From Polytrichum commune (taxonomy: Eukaryota; Streptophyta; Polytrichopsida; Polytrichales; Polytrichaceae), in contig OX485808.1 of assembly GCA_950295325.1 (NCBI GenBank), positions 19,116,527-19,180,526 of the forward strand: 64,000 bases of DNA, read 5' to 3'. The position numbers and the translations under genes are program-made. Under the pieces are notes generated by a model that saw only the letters and a program-made list of their open reading frames with translations, was not told where the DNA came from and ran no database searches. This document shows positions 34,883 through 47,068 of the stretch, piece by piece. Every line of letters begins with the position of its first letter. The stretch's first letter is position 1.

Positions 34883-35620
34883 CAATGTCGTGGAGGGAAT
34901 GCGGGCGGTAGCAGCTGAAATTAGCAAAAAGACATAGTACTGATGGCATTGAAGCAAGATCCTATTGTTTCCAAGTGCAACCAATCACATGCCAACATCT
35001 TTCGGTTTATCTTTATTAATTGGTTTTTTCTTTAACCTTTTCATGGACGGGTTGGTTTAGAAATTACTTGTTTTGGGACGGGTTGTTTTTTCTTTAACCT
35101 TTCCATGGACGACTTGGTTTAGAAATAATTACCGGTTTTGGGACGGGTTGCAATATTTTTTGCCGTTCAATTCAAGGCTTTTGGACGTGGACGGGCAAAA
35201 ACTTTGTGAAAAATCAGCCTTGGGTGGGGGGGTTTGAAAAAGAACAACTATACAAAATGTACAAGTAACACTTGTACAACTTAAACCCAAAACCATGAAC
35301 ATTTATAGAAATAACACTAATTGTTTTTAAAAAGAGGACCCTAAGGTTTAATACAAAAAAAACATAAACGATAGTATATATAATTCAACTTAACTATTAA
35401 TTGAATGAAACATTCTACAATATGTAACACTTATAACGACTTGAATGTATAAGTAATGAGTTCACATTAAATTCATGATTTGTAAACCCTATATGTAATG
35501 GATGCGTCTATCACATTTAACTTCAATAACTTAGTAAACATGCTTGAATTTTTTTTATCGTCATTCATCTGAGGACATTTTAGATTGAACTTGTGCATTG
35601 CAGCCATGTGGTCGAACACA

Positions 35621-35661
35621 CTAAACTCTAAACTCTAAACCCTAAACCCTAAACCCTAAAC
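35621..35661. repeat. Short interstitial telomere-like repeat
   Basis: Two CTAAACT-type units followed by three exact CCCTAAA units. This is the usual land-plant telomere word. At this length it is more likely a chance or promoter motif than a telomere remnant. Confidence 0.75.
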
Positions 35662-36917
35662 ACTATCACCAACCCTAAACTCTACATCCCTGCATCTTTG
35701 TATCTTACATGGTAGTCTTGTATGTGGCCATGTTGTGATCTATGGGCATGTCAAAATGATCTACCGATGTTCGATGGATTGGAAATTGTTTTATTCGATT
35801 CATATCAATCGTAATAATTGAGAATCATGCCGATTGTCATTTAGAGATTTTAAATTAATTGAATTGAGACAAAAATTTGGTTTATGTGATTAATGAAACT
35901 TGAAACTTAAGAGTTATGATGAAATAATAACTTAATAGTTATTAGAGAATTTGATCACACAATCCATACTTAATATTATTATAACTTGCATGTCTTAGGC
36001 CCTAAATTCATGCGTCAATGATTTTCTGTTCATGGGTCCATGAGTCCCACTCCCACCTTATTGAGTGATATAAATATAGTTTCTATATTTAGTTTCTTTT
36101 ATATATCAGGGTTAAGAAGAGTTATAGATGGTATTTCCATTGAATTGATTCAAGTTCCATTAATTCTCGGTATGTTCCCTTCCTTTGGGGTCTATTTCTC
36201 ATTTCATGTGCAAATATTTTCATGTAACTATGTTTCATAATTTCGTTAACTTCAATGCCTTTATGTCTAATATTAGTTGTATCCGATTTGGAAACTATAC
36301 GTATGGAAGTTTTAGTTTGTAATTACAAGTCCATATTTGAAATTTAAAGTGCGTTCTTAAATACTAGTCTCAAAATCAACTAAATGACTCCAATTACCAA
36401 ATATACCATTATTGTATTAGATATGAATTGTTAATTAACTTGGACTTCACACCTTGGTTGCAAATCATTTAATCTTCTATGTCAAAATTCATAATATTTA
36501 AATATCATGTAACATATATATGTATATATATATATATAGATTTGGTGGTTCAGACCTTGGTTACATCTAAGGTGTGCGACCGATTTACATTTTTTTTCCA
36601 ATATAATGTGCGTGCATGCAATACATGTTGCATACAAAATGCTATTTATATAATTGGTCATGGCGGGAATGGCATATTGGTAGGTCTAGGTAGGGGGCGG
36701 GAATCCGCTTTTTAAAAAGCATCCAAGAGATTTTGAACCACCGGGGGGAGGTACTTAAAGCTTTTCCCCCCACGGGAGAGCTCTTTTCTGCGGCTGATGG
36801 GAGGTGTGCGCTCTAGAGAGTCGTCGGAGCACGCTCAAGCCACCCTCCTGTTCGCCAACCGTACTCCTCACAGGTACAGGACATAGCATACCCCTCAAAT
36901 ACCGCCGCAAATACCGG
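35662..36917. other. No gene seen
   Basis: AT-rich, with a TATATATATATATAG run near 36525-36540. Around 36710-36775 there are short inverted segments (GCTTTTTAAAAAGC; GGGGGG...CCCCCC). Small ORFs have no motif. Confidence 0.55.
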
Positions 36918-36921
36918 ATAC

Positions 36922-37908
36922 TTACGAACGCGCGTTCGTAAAGATGAGGTCCCATTACTAGCACAGTTGGATCGGACGGAATGCTGTGGGTTTACGAACG
37001 CACGTTCGTAACTACCAAAGTAGACCAGAGTCGACGTTGTGACACATGTATATCAATCATGTGCAATGCGAATGTGGTTCATTTACGAATGTGCGTTCAT
37101 AAATGTGGCATCTACGATTTTATGTGTGTACAATTATAAATATAATGGTTGTTCATTTACGAACGTGCGTTCGTAAGTACGCCATCTATGATTTCCTGGT
37201 GTACACCTTCAGATAGGGGTTGCTGTGGTTTTACGAACGTGCGTTCGTAAAGATGAGGTCCCATCACTAGAACTGTTGGATCGGACGTAATGTTGTGGGT
37301 TTACGAACGTGCGTTCGTAACTACCAAAGTAGACCAGAGTCGATGTTGTGACACATGTATATCAATCATGTGCAATGCGAATGGTGGTTCATTTACGAAC
37401 GTGCGTTCGTAAATGTGGCATCTACGCTTTTATGTGTGTACAATTATAAATATAATGGTTGTTCATTTACGAACGTGCGTTCGTAAGTACGCCATCTTTG
37501 ATTTCCTGGTGTACACCTGCAGATAGTGATTGCTGTGGTTTTACGAACGTGCGTTCGTAAACATGCTATCTATTTTGTCCCGGTATAATCTTGGAAATTC
37601 AGGATAGTTGTGGTTTACAAATTTTGCTTGTGAATACAACATGCGAGTTTTGTCCTGGTTTACAGGAACAACTCCTCGTTTATAAACCTTTATACCCAAA
37701 CTCATTCATCCTATGCTATACGAACGTGCGTTCGTATAAAAAACTTCTACGTTCTGCTCATGCAGGTCGATGGTCTGTAATTAACGAACGCCCGTTCGTA
37801 AATTCCACCTGCGATCAATATGATAGCACCTTGAAAGGCTTTATAAGTTATTGACTTCCACACACAGGCACATTCACTATTGCAGTTGTATACGAACGGA
37901 CGTTCGTA
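36922..37908. repeat. Palindrome cluster C2: twelve ACGAACG-N2-CGTTCGT dyads in tandem units
   Basis: Dyads at 36922, 36992, 37081 (two mismatches), 37157, 37231, 37301, 37391, 37467, 37541, 37717, 37784 and 37891. Most are 70-90 bp apart. The centre is TG in eight; others are CG, CA, CC and GA. The first nine sit in two copies of a 309-bp unit (GATGAGGTCCC at 36943 and 37252). Outer arms vary but stay symmetrical (ATTTA/TAAAT, TATA/TATA). The cluster ends about 110 bp before the DUF7869 start codon. A half site CCGTTCGTGAATGTGAAC lies in the gene at about 38071. Confidence 0.97.
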
Positions 37909-38015
37909 TTTAGAACTTGACTGATTTGACATGCTGCGTTGAATGTCGTCCATATTGGCTGACATTCTTTCGTTTATGTTTGGGTCTCCTGGTGCCTCTG
38001 GTTTTTGTAGGTGGG

Positions 38016-41000
38016 ATGGCGATGCATGTGGGTGGTAGTTCTCTGGAGTTGTCAACAGACATGTCGTCCTCCGTTCGTGAATGTGAACTTTCATCCTCAT
38101 CCGCGGGTAGTTTTGACGACACAAACGTGGAGGGTGTGTCATTGCGTACATCTTCTCATGATTCTTTTCAAGTGCACGACCGTTCTCTACATTCCGGTGT
38201 GGACGACGGTGACATTCATTTGTGTGCAGGATATGGTAGGGAGAAATGGGTGGGCCTTGATGTGGTTCTACTTAATGATCTAGGTGTCCCGGTAGCAAAT
38301 GACATATGTAGAAACTCCGATCCCCGTGAATGTGTTGATGCAAATCCCCTTGGTCTCCATGATGTTGGGGTGTGCATCTTGAATTCTTTGCTTCCGCTTG
38401 AGGTCCGTGTGACTTGGAGGTTTTTATTGCGCCAATGGCCCCTTCATCGGGTTTATCATGAAGAAGTAAGCTTGTGGGATCATGGGCGACGGCATGAGCA
38501 AGTTCAATCAACCTTGGTTTCCAACACTCATCCTCGCAAAGGCCTCCGTACATATGATTCTAGCCGCGCGCCTCCTGAGGATAAAGAGCGTCGACGGGAT
38601 CGCATATTAGGAGACGATTATATCCGTCTCGTGTCCGCCAAGGACTGTTGTGCAAAAAGATGTTGCCAATTTTTCCCCCGCGAAAAAATTAAGTCTTTGC
38701 GTCAGGAGATGTGGCTCGCGGATTTTCGTATGAGGTCAGCAAAAAAACTCGAGGTCCATAGAAATTTGCACCTTGATGCCCATGGCCATAAGGTGGTGAC
38801 CCTCGAGAATGTGGAAGTGTGTTGTACCGCATGGTATACCATTCATGCCGTCTCCAAGGCTGACTTTTATAGGTTTAGAAAGTATTCATCATTGGGTCGT
38901 CGCTCTCGATTTCATGGCAATGCGGGCACAAAGAAACCTAGGGAGGCTACACTCCAAGCCTCCGCCACACTCTCCACGATCATAGTGCCATTGGCCGATG
39001 CAATGCCCCACAAGACGAGGACATTGTCGACAGGGGAGAAAGTTGTTCAAATGGTGTTGCCCACATGCACAAAATGGAAGAACATATTAACGGATATCAA
39101 CGAAGTGGGTCGCATAGCGGGTTGTGGGCCCATTTCTTTGTCCAAGTTGAGTGTCATTAAAAACCAACAATTTGCAGAATACATTTTGAAGAGACCTGGT
39201 GACAAGTTCGCGAGGTGCACGACGTGTGAAAAATACAAAGGTCTTCGAGATGCCCACCCCATAGGTACTGAGTCTCATACCAGGCATCAGGCAAAATATA
39301 TTGAACATGTCAACAACCAAAAGGCTCACCGTCAAGATTACTACAAGAACCGTGCTCTGTCCATAATGAGGCCTACAGAGGTTCTAACAATTATCCATGA
39401 TAAAATGGACCACTCGAAGACCGCATGCCCTTGTTATGCTCGTAAAATAAAGGCCACGGATGGTCTTTTCAAGTTGCCCGTATCTGTAACAGGTTTGTAT
39501 GGCATCACAAACCTATATTCACCCTAAATCCAATTTTATTGGGTGTGTTTTCCAAATGTTCTACTTCAGTGGTCTCTTCATTTTTTGGAGATTAACCCAT
39601 CATTTGTTTTTTATAGGTATGATTGCCCACGGCCATGGGGACGTAAAATATGCCCATTATGGTTTGGATTTTTACCCTGGCGATGCTAACCACACGGTGG
39701 GTTCATTTGCAAAACTCTTGCGCGATCTAGAGAAACCGCCGATACAGTCTTCACGTGCATTGTTTGATGGGTGTGGAACGACACCCCTTTATGAGGCAGT
39801 GCTTGTGGGTAAGAAGGTTTGTATGTCGTCATTGCCGGAAGTATCGGAGAGCTTATTTGTGCAAAACCTTTGCCTCCAACTCTCCACGTTCAACTTGATA
39901 ATTGCGCAAAGGACAACAAATGTCGATACGTATTTTGTTTTTGGTCTTTGCTTGTGGCAAAAGGTATCTTCAAGGAGGTGTTTGTGTCTTTCTTGATGGT
40001 GGGACACACACATGACGACATTGATGCGTCTTTCGGACGGTGGAGCATGAAGTTGCATGAGGAAGATTTTCCAACCATACCACTTCTTATGAAATCGTAT
40101 ATGGATTTGGACCATATGCCGGTGATTCTGCACATGATCGAGGAAGTACCAGATTTTAAGGCCTTCATCAAGCCATACATGTTGAAAGGAGGGGACCGTT
40201 TGGTGGGACACACCAAAGCACAACAATTCCGATTCTATATGAGGGATGATGGTCTCCCGGCCATGCAATTCAAGCTTTTGTGCACATCTCCTAATTGGGG
40301 CCCGGATGATGGTATACTAATATGGCGTCAAGACAATGATGGGAAATGTTTGCTCCCGGATAGGGATCCAAAGCCTTGTAAACCCGACCCCATGAGGAAT
40401 GGACCGGAGATCATCAAAGGCATATCCGGATTCATTGAATATTGGAAGGAGTTGTGTAAGGAGGACATCACTAGACGTGTTAGAGATACTCATGAACCAT
40501 TGATTTCATATTGGGATCGCATTCGCTCGGCCCTAGTGACAGTTGATGGCGACACCCGTACGACTTTGACAAAAAGGTTTTGGCCACAAAGTCGTTTGAC
40601 GGTTGTCGAGTCCGACACCATGTTTTTCAGCAATGGAGACGTTCGTGAAGAGTTCGCAATGGATGAACATTACGTTGGCCCTACCCGCAATCGACCGGCA
40701 CCGTCGTTTCGTGTTGGGGTTGATTGCCACGAAGGTTATTTGGTGCTCGTACAAGCTGGGGATGAGGAGCATCCCAAGCCAATTTGGTTGGTGAAAGCAT
40801 TGTCTTCACCCAATTTTGTTCGAACTAGCCCCAACTTTCGTCAAATTGAGGTGGAATATTGCCGTCCAAGCACTAAAGACCAGAACGTGCTTCGCACTTA
40901 TTTAGGTTGGGACACCAAAAAGAATTTCAAGTGGACAGTGGACTCAGTGTACAAACCGGTTTGGATAAACACGGATACTATACTTTGTGCTTGGAAGCCG

Positions 41001-41135
41001 CGCAAAGGTTCCAAAACAGAATCAATGACCATCCCCCAAAAACATATAGATTTTGCCAAGGACAATTTGGCACGTATTGCAGCTGCGGAAAATGACTCGG
41101 ACAATGGATATGAAGCGGAAAATGGAGATGGGTAA
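38016..41135 (+). CDS. DUF7869-type putative transposase, near-complete
   Basis: First in-frame ATG is 38016 (MAMHVGG), just after an acceptor-like TTTTTGTAG at 38002-38010, so a 5' UTR intron is possible. The N-terminal region is Ser-rich; a Cys-rich block follows (CCAKRCCQFF, later CCTAWY), then CTTCEKYKG, and MDHSKTACP near 39403. Intron 39493-39616. The core continues with QLDNCAKDNK (about 39890) and FLMVGHTHDDIDASFGR (about 39995). These are the hallmark blocks of DUF7869 proteins, thought to be RNase H-like DDE enzymes. The frame changes between about 39813 and 39880: a TAA at 39810 closes the downstream frame on its left. So there is a frameshift or a small undetected intron (GGTAAGAAG near 39808 resembles a donor). 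The C-terminus matches the fragment at 1-519. Confidence 0.75.
39493..39616 (+). other. Phase-1 intron in the DUF7869-type gene
   Basis: 124 nt, starts GTTTGTATGG after ...GTAACAG and ends TTTTTTATAG; exons join as SVT-G-MIAHGHGD. Inside the intron the upstream frame hits a stop at 39525-39527. Confidence 0.85.
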
Positions 41136-41502
41136 ACATAACATACTAGGTGGGAGTTAATGGCGAGAGGCATGTGAGCTTAGCAAGCTTGGTTTTTAAT
41201 AGACTTAGTAGACTTGTCACATTCCATTGTGGCATATGTTTGGGATGTGCCATCCAACTTTATAAGACCCTTACTTTTGGGATGGGCACCCTAAACTCTA
41301 AAATGACATAAACAATTTGTTTTTAAAAGTCCATTGTTATTTTTCACATGGACTACACGTTTTCATTGTAATTGAGACGTTCTATTTTTAGTAATGAGAA
41401 TATTCTTCGCATTCGAATTTATACATCATCATGTTCTTGATGTTCCCAATATTCTATATGCCCACAATATTGGCATCCCAAACTATGGGCATATTTAATT
41501 TT

Positions 41503-41541
41503 GAGACTTTCAAAAGTCTCCGATTAACGAATATAGTGTTA
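41503..41541 (+). repeat. Conserved 3' tail of the DUF7869-type element
   Basis: GAGACTTT-CA-AAAGTCTC, a perfect dyad with 2-nt centre, then ATTAACGAATATAGTGTTA. Lies 368 bp after the stop codon. Shared with 1011-1049, where the dyad arm is partly mutated. Confidence 0.65.
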
Positions 41542-44500
41542 TGAACTAGTTTTCCCTAAATTCCCTATCCATTCTAAATTTTAATATTATCATTCTAACT
41601 AAAAGTGACCCCACGGAGTGGTGGACCACTCTAAGGGCTCACACACGCCTTTCTCCTCTAGCATTGGATCAAATCTTGTTGCATTGCCGTATCGTACCTT
41701 GGATGCGAAGGATTCCATCTTGTCTTGATTGAGACTGTTCAATGCCACACCGTTTGGCCCCGATCTCTCTTTTCCAATCCTCCCAGATTTGGATCTGGAT
41801 ATATCTACTACGGTTTTATTCTTCTAACCTTGTTTTCCTTCCTATCGATTATCAACTATCCCTAATCGTTTGAGGGAACCTCATGCATTCACTGTTCTAA
41901 AAGGCCCAAATCTCGAAATTGCGCTTCTTTTTCCTTCGGCGCTCCATTGTTCCTTCAACTGCTCTTTCTTGGGCGTCCACTTTGACTAACCCACAATATT
42001 TAACCTATTACGACACACATGTTGTAGGCTACATTACTTCTACATCCACCAACGGTGAGGGCTCCTTATCAGCAATCGACTTGTCTTTGTTTTGGGCATG
42101 GCCACTCTCAAAATTTTATTTTAAACACTGACATATTCATCATTCTGATAGGGTGTTTTTGGGTGGTAATTATTGTTAGTAACTTTTTTTGGTAACAACT
42201 ACAAATAGTTGAATACATGCCTTTTTCTATTTCAATGTTTCTATGTTGGATGAATGAGAGACACACTTGTATACAATAATTTTCTCTCTCCCACATTAGT
42301 GATTACTTAGGAAGGTGGCTCACACCTAGATGTAGAAGATTTCTAAAACTACACATAAATAAAACATTCCTTCACGGGCATTCAATAATTAACATGGAGT
42401 CTAGTGAGTAAACTTGAATAAGTAGCCAAAAATATAATAATTTGGAAGAGGGGAAATAGATCACTATAAGAAGATCTCTAAACTAAACAAAGAGAGAACA
42501 TTACTTCATGTACAATCAAGAATCAATAATATACATGAAACCAAGATCTAATTAGTATGCTTGAATGGAAACTATGTCGGATGAGTAAACATAAAATCCA
42601 GATCTAATGAGTAGCCAAAAATATAAGAAAATCTTCACAAACCTTTTGTGTGACAAAGAAATGATAGAACTCCCATGTATGGAAGAAAAATCACTAAACA
42701 CTACTCATCCTTGTTGACTCCGGCACAAAAGTTCTTAATGTTGTGGGGCCCTAGGGTTTTCATATCAAAGTACCTCTACCTCCTTCTAGTGAGGGGTTGA
42801 TCACACCGGCCAATTTTGGCACCATCCGTCAGCATCTTCAGTTGTAATAATGTGAAAAGTGATGGGCCAACATCTATTTCTCAACATAATCCCCAACAAT
42901 TTCATGATTGAAACCGGACGGAAAAGTTGGTGTGATCGGGGCATGAGACTCATCCGCCCAAGTTCAATCCCACAATTCCATCCACTAAGTTATGTGTAGT
43001 GTACATGGTTACTTCACCAACCCCTACATTATATCTACACAAAGTAACCATTAGTGCACACCATTACCTTGTCTACCGGTATTCTATTGAGGGCAAAAAA
43101 TCCATTGAGGCTTGCACTTTTAACTGATGCAAACACTTGGAGGCTCGTACTGGCTATGGTCATTGGCAAAATTCCAATGAATCTCTTTTCAAATCCTCAA
43201 GAGAGCACTGCTGCCTACAATCATTAGGGTGACGAAGTCACATATGGATGATAATATAAAACATTGTCCAAAATTGTACACATTTATTCCAAAATTGGTG
43301 GTTTCATCTAGGTTTTATGATTTTGAAACTGGAAATTTGACAATTCATTCAAAAATAACCTCACAATTTTTTCATGTAATCATATTGGTGATAGATTGTC
43401 ATAAAATATTGTAATTACTTAATTGAAGAGCCATTTTAGTTCATGAAGCACACCATGGGGGTGCAGCAAAAAAATCCCCCTTCCAAGTTTGTTGTTAGCG
43501 TTTTTATAATTAGGTCACATCAAATTGGAAAAAGATTTTTGTTTTTTTTTTAAATCTTGATTGAGGGTTCAAAATGACAAAAAAATTAGAACCATTAGGG
43601 TCAACAACTTCTTTGTGTTTTCAGCGTCCCATGTTATATGTGTCACACATCTCAACCAATTGAAGAAAACCCAGGGTTGCTTTGCACACACCTATTACCA
43701 ACACTTAAGAACTCATGATATATTGATACAATGCTCAAAACTTACATGCTAAGATGTGTTCAATTTGATTTTCACCTACTATAGCTCTCTAGTACTTGGG
43801 AAAAAATAAATATTTTTAAAAGTGCCTAAATTTATGGAAAATGAATTTTTTTGAGTGTCAAAAAAAAACAAAAAATAAAAAACATTCAAAGAGTGTCTAA
43901 AATCATAATAATGCAAGTGACATTCATTGGAATTCAACAAAGTAGCATCAAATAACTTCAACTGTGTCAACAAAGCAAAATTTGTTGCCAAGCAAAACCC
44001 TAACATACAAGTAAAAGACAAACTTTAGTAAGGAAAGTGTTTAGGTTAATCGTAGTTGCCATATATGAAATTAGGAAAAACATCCATGAATTATATAAAT
44101 GACTTGGATGAATGTCTAACTTAATTTTAATGACTTTTTGAATTTACCCAATTTTAAAATATTATTTTATGAGTTGCCTAACTTACTTTTGCACTTTAAT
44201 TAATTATTAGGCAGAAAGGTGCCCAAACTACTAGAGAGCTACGTTATCAACAAGACCCAACAAACTTAATGTATTATAATAGTAATAATTGTCCTTATGT
44301 GATTTAAAAAGTAATTATAGATGTAGTTATCTTGTTATGTATTGTTTTGAAAGCAATTGACAATGTAAACATGGTAAAAGGCAAGCTGGCCAAAAGCCAA
44401 AAAAAGGAAGAAGCTTGATCTAAGCCTCCTGCTTATTGAAGAGCCGATCGTACTGTGGGCCTAACTTGCTATACTGATTATCCCAATTGATGAGGGAGGG

Positions 44501-45584
44501 CTCATAGTGGGTGTGGAAAATTAGTGTAGGTGATACTAAAAAAATTCTACGCTATGATATTAGTGCCACCAAAAGATCTAGGAAGCAATGTTCATCTCGG
44601 CACTCTTCACTAAAAGTATCATTTAGGGTAACACTATTCACTGAAGGAACTCGTACAATTCATCCTAGACTATTCACTAACAAGCATGTGTTTGCATACG
44701 GTTTTTTTAATCACTCTTCAAGGACTTTAGTAGAGCACAAATTACTTTTTTTTATGAAAGGTACGGTAAATGAGCATGTGTTCATGAATAATATATCATT
44801 CAATTAAAATTTAAGCCATCATTGATTTGGAGACTTGACAAAATAATGTGTGTTTTAGGAATTAGTACTGAACAGACTAATTGGAACAATTGACTTAGTC
44901 AAATATGGTAGACAACTCTTATTCATCTACATTTTATATGTTATTATAACAAATGTATTTGAGTGGTATGTGGTTAGGTGTGCCTCCAAGAACAAATACC
45001 AAAAAGACATGTATTTAATAGGGATTGGATTGCAAGCTCGGATTTTGATAACCATTCTAGGTTCAATAGTCAACATAGTAGGGAGAGACCAATATGATCA
45101 TTAAATGAGCACAAGAATTTTCACTTCTATGATGAATAAGTCATTCCTATGAGCTCCAAAAACTATGAGAAAAGTGGGTACAACCTTCATTTGGATTTGC
45201 TAACCATCTCATACTAATGGCATGTTTCATATCCTAGGAGAAATGGGCTAGTTAAAAGAAGTAACCATTTAAGACCCATCAACCTTATAGATTTATGCTT
45301 ATGATTCTCTCATCACACTTGCATCTCGATATTCACTACATTAAATATACCAATTAATGAGGGTGGTACTAATTCAAGTCACAAGAACAATCTAGCCAAA
45401 TCTCAAAGTTACTGAGGGCTAAAGTTGCTATTGAGTGACACTAAATTCATGAATATGGTAAATTCTATGCTCCTTTACAATAGATTTGAAGAAAATTAGT
45501 GTGTGTTTGTGATTAGTGAACACGACGCATGTTGGTGAATAGTGCGAAAGTGTCGGTACATTCATGCCAAGTGCAAGTACTTTA
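41542..45584. other. No gene seen
   Basis: About 4 kb, mostly AT-rich. Open frames are all under 100 codons and show no family motif. Between 44590 and 44670, and again at 45530-45550 and 46796-46830, words like AGTGAAGAGTGC and GAATAGTGC appear in opposite orientation, which may mark ends of a decayed larger element around the PIF/Harbinger insertion. Confidence 0.5.
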
Positions 45585-46792
45585 GGGCCGGTTTACACTA
45601 CGGTGGAGAAGGCCTCCGGTCGGTCAAGAATGCTTGGCCAAGACATGGTTATATGAGGCAAATGGTGGATGTGTCGGAGAAGAATTAAAGGCAATAAAAT
45701 ATCTCTTAAGGAGTCTTGACCAGTTGAAGTCTAAACACCTAGAGGAGAAGTCCACCGGTGAAGAGAAGTTCACCTAATGGTGAAATTCTTTTGTGATAAA
45801 AACCCATAATTCTCTACATTCACATTGTATCAAAAGATTTCAACAAGAATTGTGTTCATAAGAATTGTGTAATATAATGTTCAATTTTATTCAAAAGATA
45901 ATGAAAATTGCCAAATTGCCAATTGTCAAGTTTGGCCCATGTAGGAAATAAATGTCTCCTCGGGTGTTTAAGAATGAAGAGGGGAAAACCCATACACATT
46001 GGACAAAGCACTACTCTTTGGTATTATTTAAGACATGCTCTCCTCTTAATCATCCTCATCAATTTCTCTCTTCTTATCTTTGATCTTCAATCATGAATAA
46101 TCGAAGAAGAGAGATTTTGTGCTCTCTTATGATCTTTATGGTTTTGAAGTATTTTATCGTTTCAACTATGGCGATACAAAAAACCATCATGTATCACCAT
46201 AATGCTTCAATTATGATGATGGCATATTTTTGGTTTGGGAGCAAGGAGAGGGTGGTGTGGAAATTTGACCGGCCAAGTGGATATGTGTCACAATTTCTTC
46301 TTGGATCATATAATGTAAAAATGTTCAAAGATCGTATATGGGTGAGTAAGCCTACTTTTATTTATTTATGTCATTTGCTTGGACCCATGTTGAGCAAGAA
46401 ATATACAAAATTAAGACTTTGTATTCCAATAGAGTGAGAGAGAGTGAGAGAGTGAGAGAGAAGCTTGCCAACACCTTAGGTTTTGAAAAAAACCAGATTT
46501 GAAATCTACAGTCCAGATTTGTTTTTGAAACTTAATTTTTTATTGAGTTGGGTTTCTCCGGAGGACGAGTTTCTTGTCCGGCCTCTTGAGGCCGGAGAAG
46601 CCCAACTCCAAAAGTGCCGCCATGTAGGTGGCCATGTCATTTTATCATCCATGAGAAAAGTTCACCACCATTGTTTTCTTCACCTAGTGTAAACACCCAC
46701 CGGTCAAGAGTTGCATTTTCGACCAATCACAATTGAGAAACGCCATTTTTTTCATGACCGGTGGACTTCTTCACCGTGATGTAAACCGACCC
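45585..46792 (+). mobile_element. PIF/Harbinger-type element, non-autonomous, TSD TTA
   Basis: 1208 bp. Left end GGGCCGGTTTACACTACGG; right end, reverse-complemented, GGGTCGGTTTACATCACGG. The 3-bp duplications TTA at 45582-45584 and 46793-46795 are the usual choice of this superfamily. It contains a transposase N-terminal fragment at 46093-46437 and no catalytic region. Confidence 0.88.
46093..46437 (+). pseudogene. PIF/Harbinger transposase N-terminal fragment
   Basis: 114 codons. The part MFKDRIWVSKPTFIYLCHLL followed by GPMLSKK..LRLCIPIE matches the conserved start of Harbinger transposases (FRMSKPTFxxLxxLLxPxL then the basic/acidic I-P-xE step into the helix before the DDE domain). It ends at a TGA followed by a GAGAGTGAGAGA run; the DDE domain is missing. 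Matches the family assigned from the element ends. Confidence 0.7.
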
Positions 46793-47068
46793 TTAAGTGA
46801 AGAGTGCGAAGTGTTGGTACTTTAAGAGAATAGTGCCAAGTGCCAAGATGATTCCTAATCTTAAATTATACTTAGTCTTAGATCTACAATCTTTTAGTGA
46901 AACTAATTCATAGCGTAAAGGAATTAAGGGTTGGTTCACACAAGGTCCCAAGTCCTAAGTCCCAAGTCACTTGAGGTAATACGGGCAATCTTGACAGTTG
47001 AGAGCATGGAAGTTGGGACTTACCACTTCACACGGGTCCCAAGTCCCAACTATGACATGGATGCCTAC

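Larger units (their letters stand above)
34019..35222 (-). mobile_element. hAT element, internally deleted, with TIRs and near-perfect 8-bp TSD
   Basis: 1204 bp. Left end CAGTGGTGATTTTTCACAAGG and right end (reverse complement) CAAGGCTGATTTTTCACAAAG, written here as the shared core TGATTTTTCACAA. Flanks GGTAGGGG (34011-34018) and GGTGGGGG (35223-35230) match at 7 of 8. Inside is the C-terminal transposase fragment at 34446-34736 on the minus strand, plus subterminal GGACGGGTTG-type repeats at 35043-35155. Size and missing N-terminal coding show it is non-autonomous. Confidence 0.85.

Noticed and set aside
35621-35661. Interstitial telomere as a sign of chromosome fusion
   Set aside because: Only three exact CCCTAAA units; too short.
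27496-37908. CRISPR-like appearance of evenly spaced palindromic repeats
   Set aside because: Plant nuclear context, spacers are themselves repeated (309-bp unit) and of uneven length, and no cas genes; the repeats are dyads 70-90 bp apart.
37917-38015. Upstream extension of the DUF7869 protein
   Set aside because: No ATG in frame before 38016; the extension begins at a TTG and contains an acceptor-like site.
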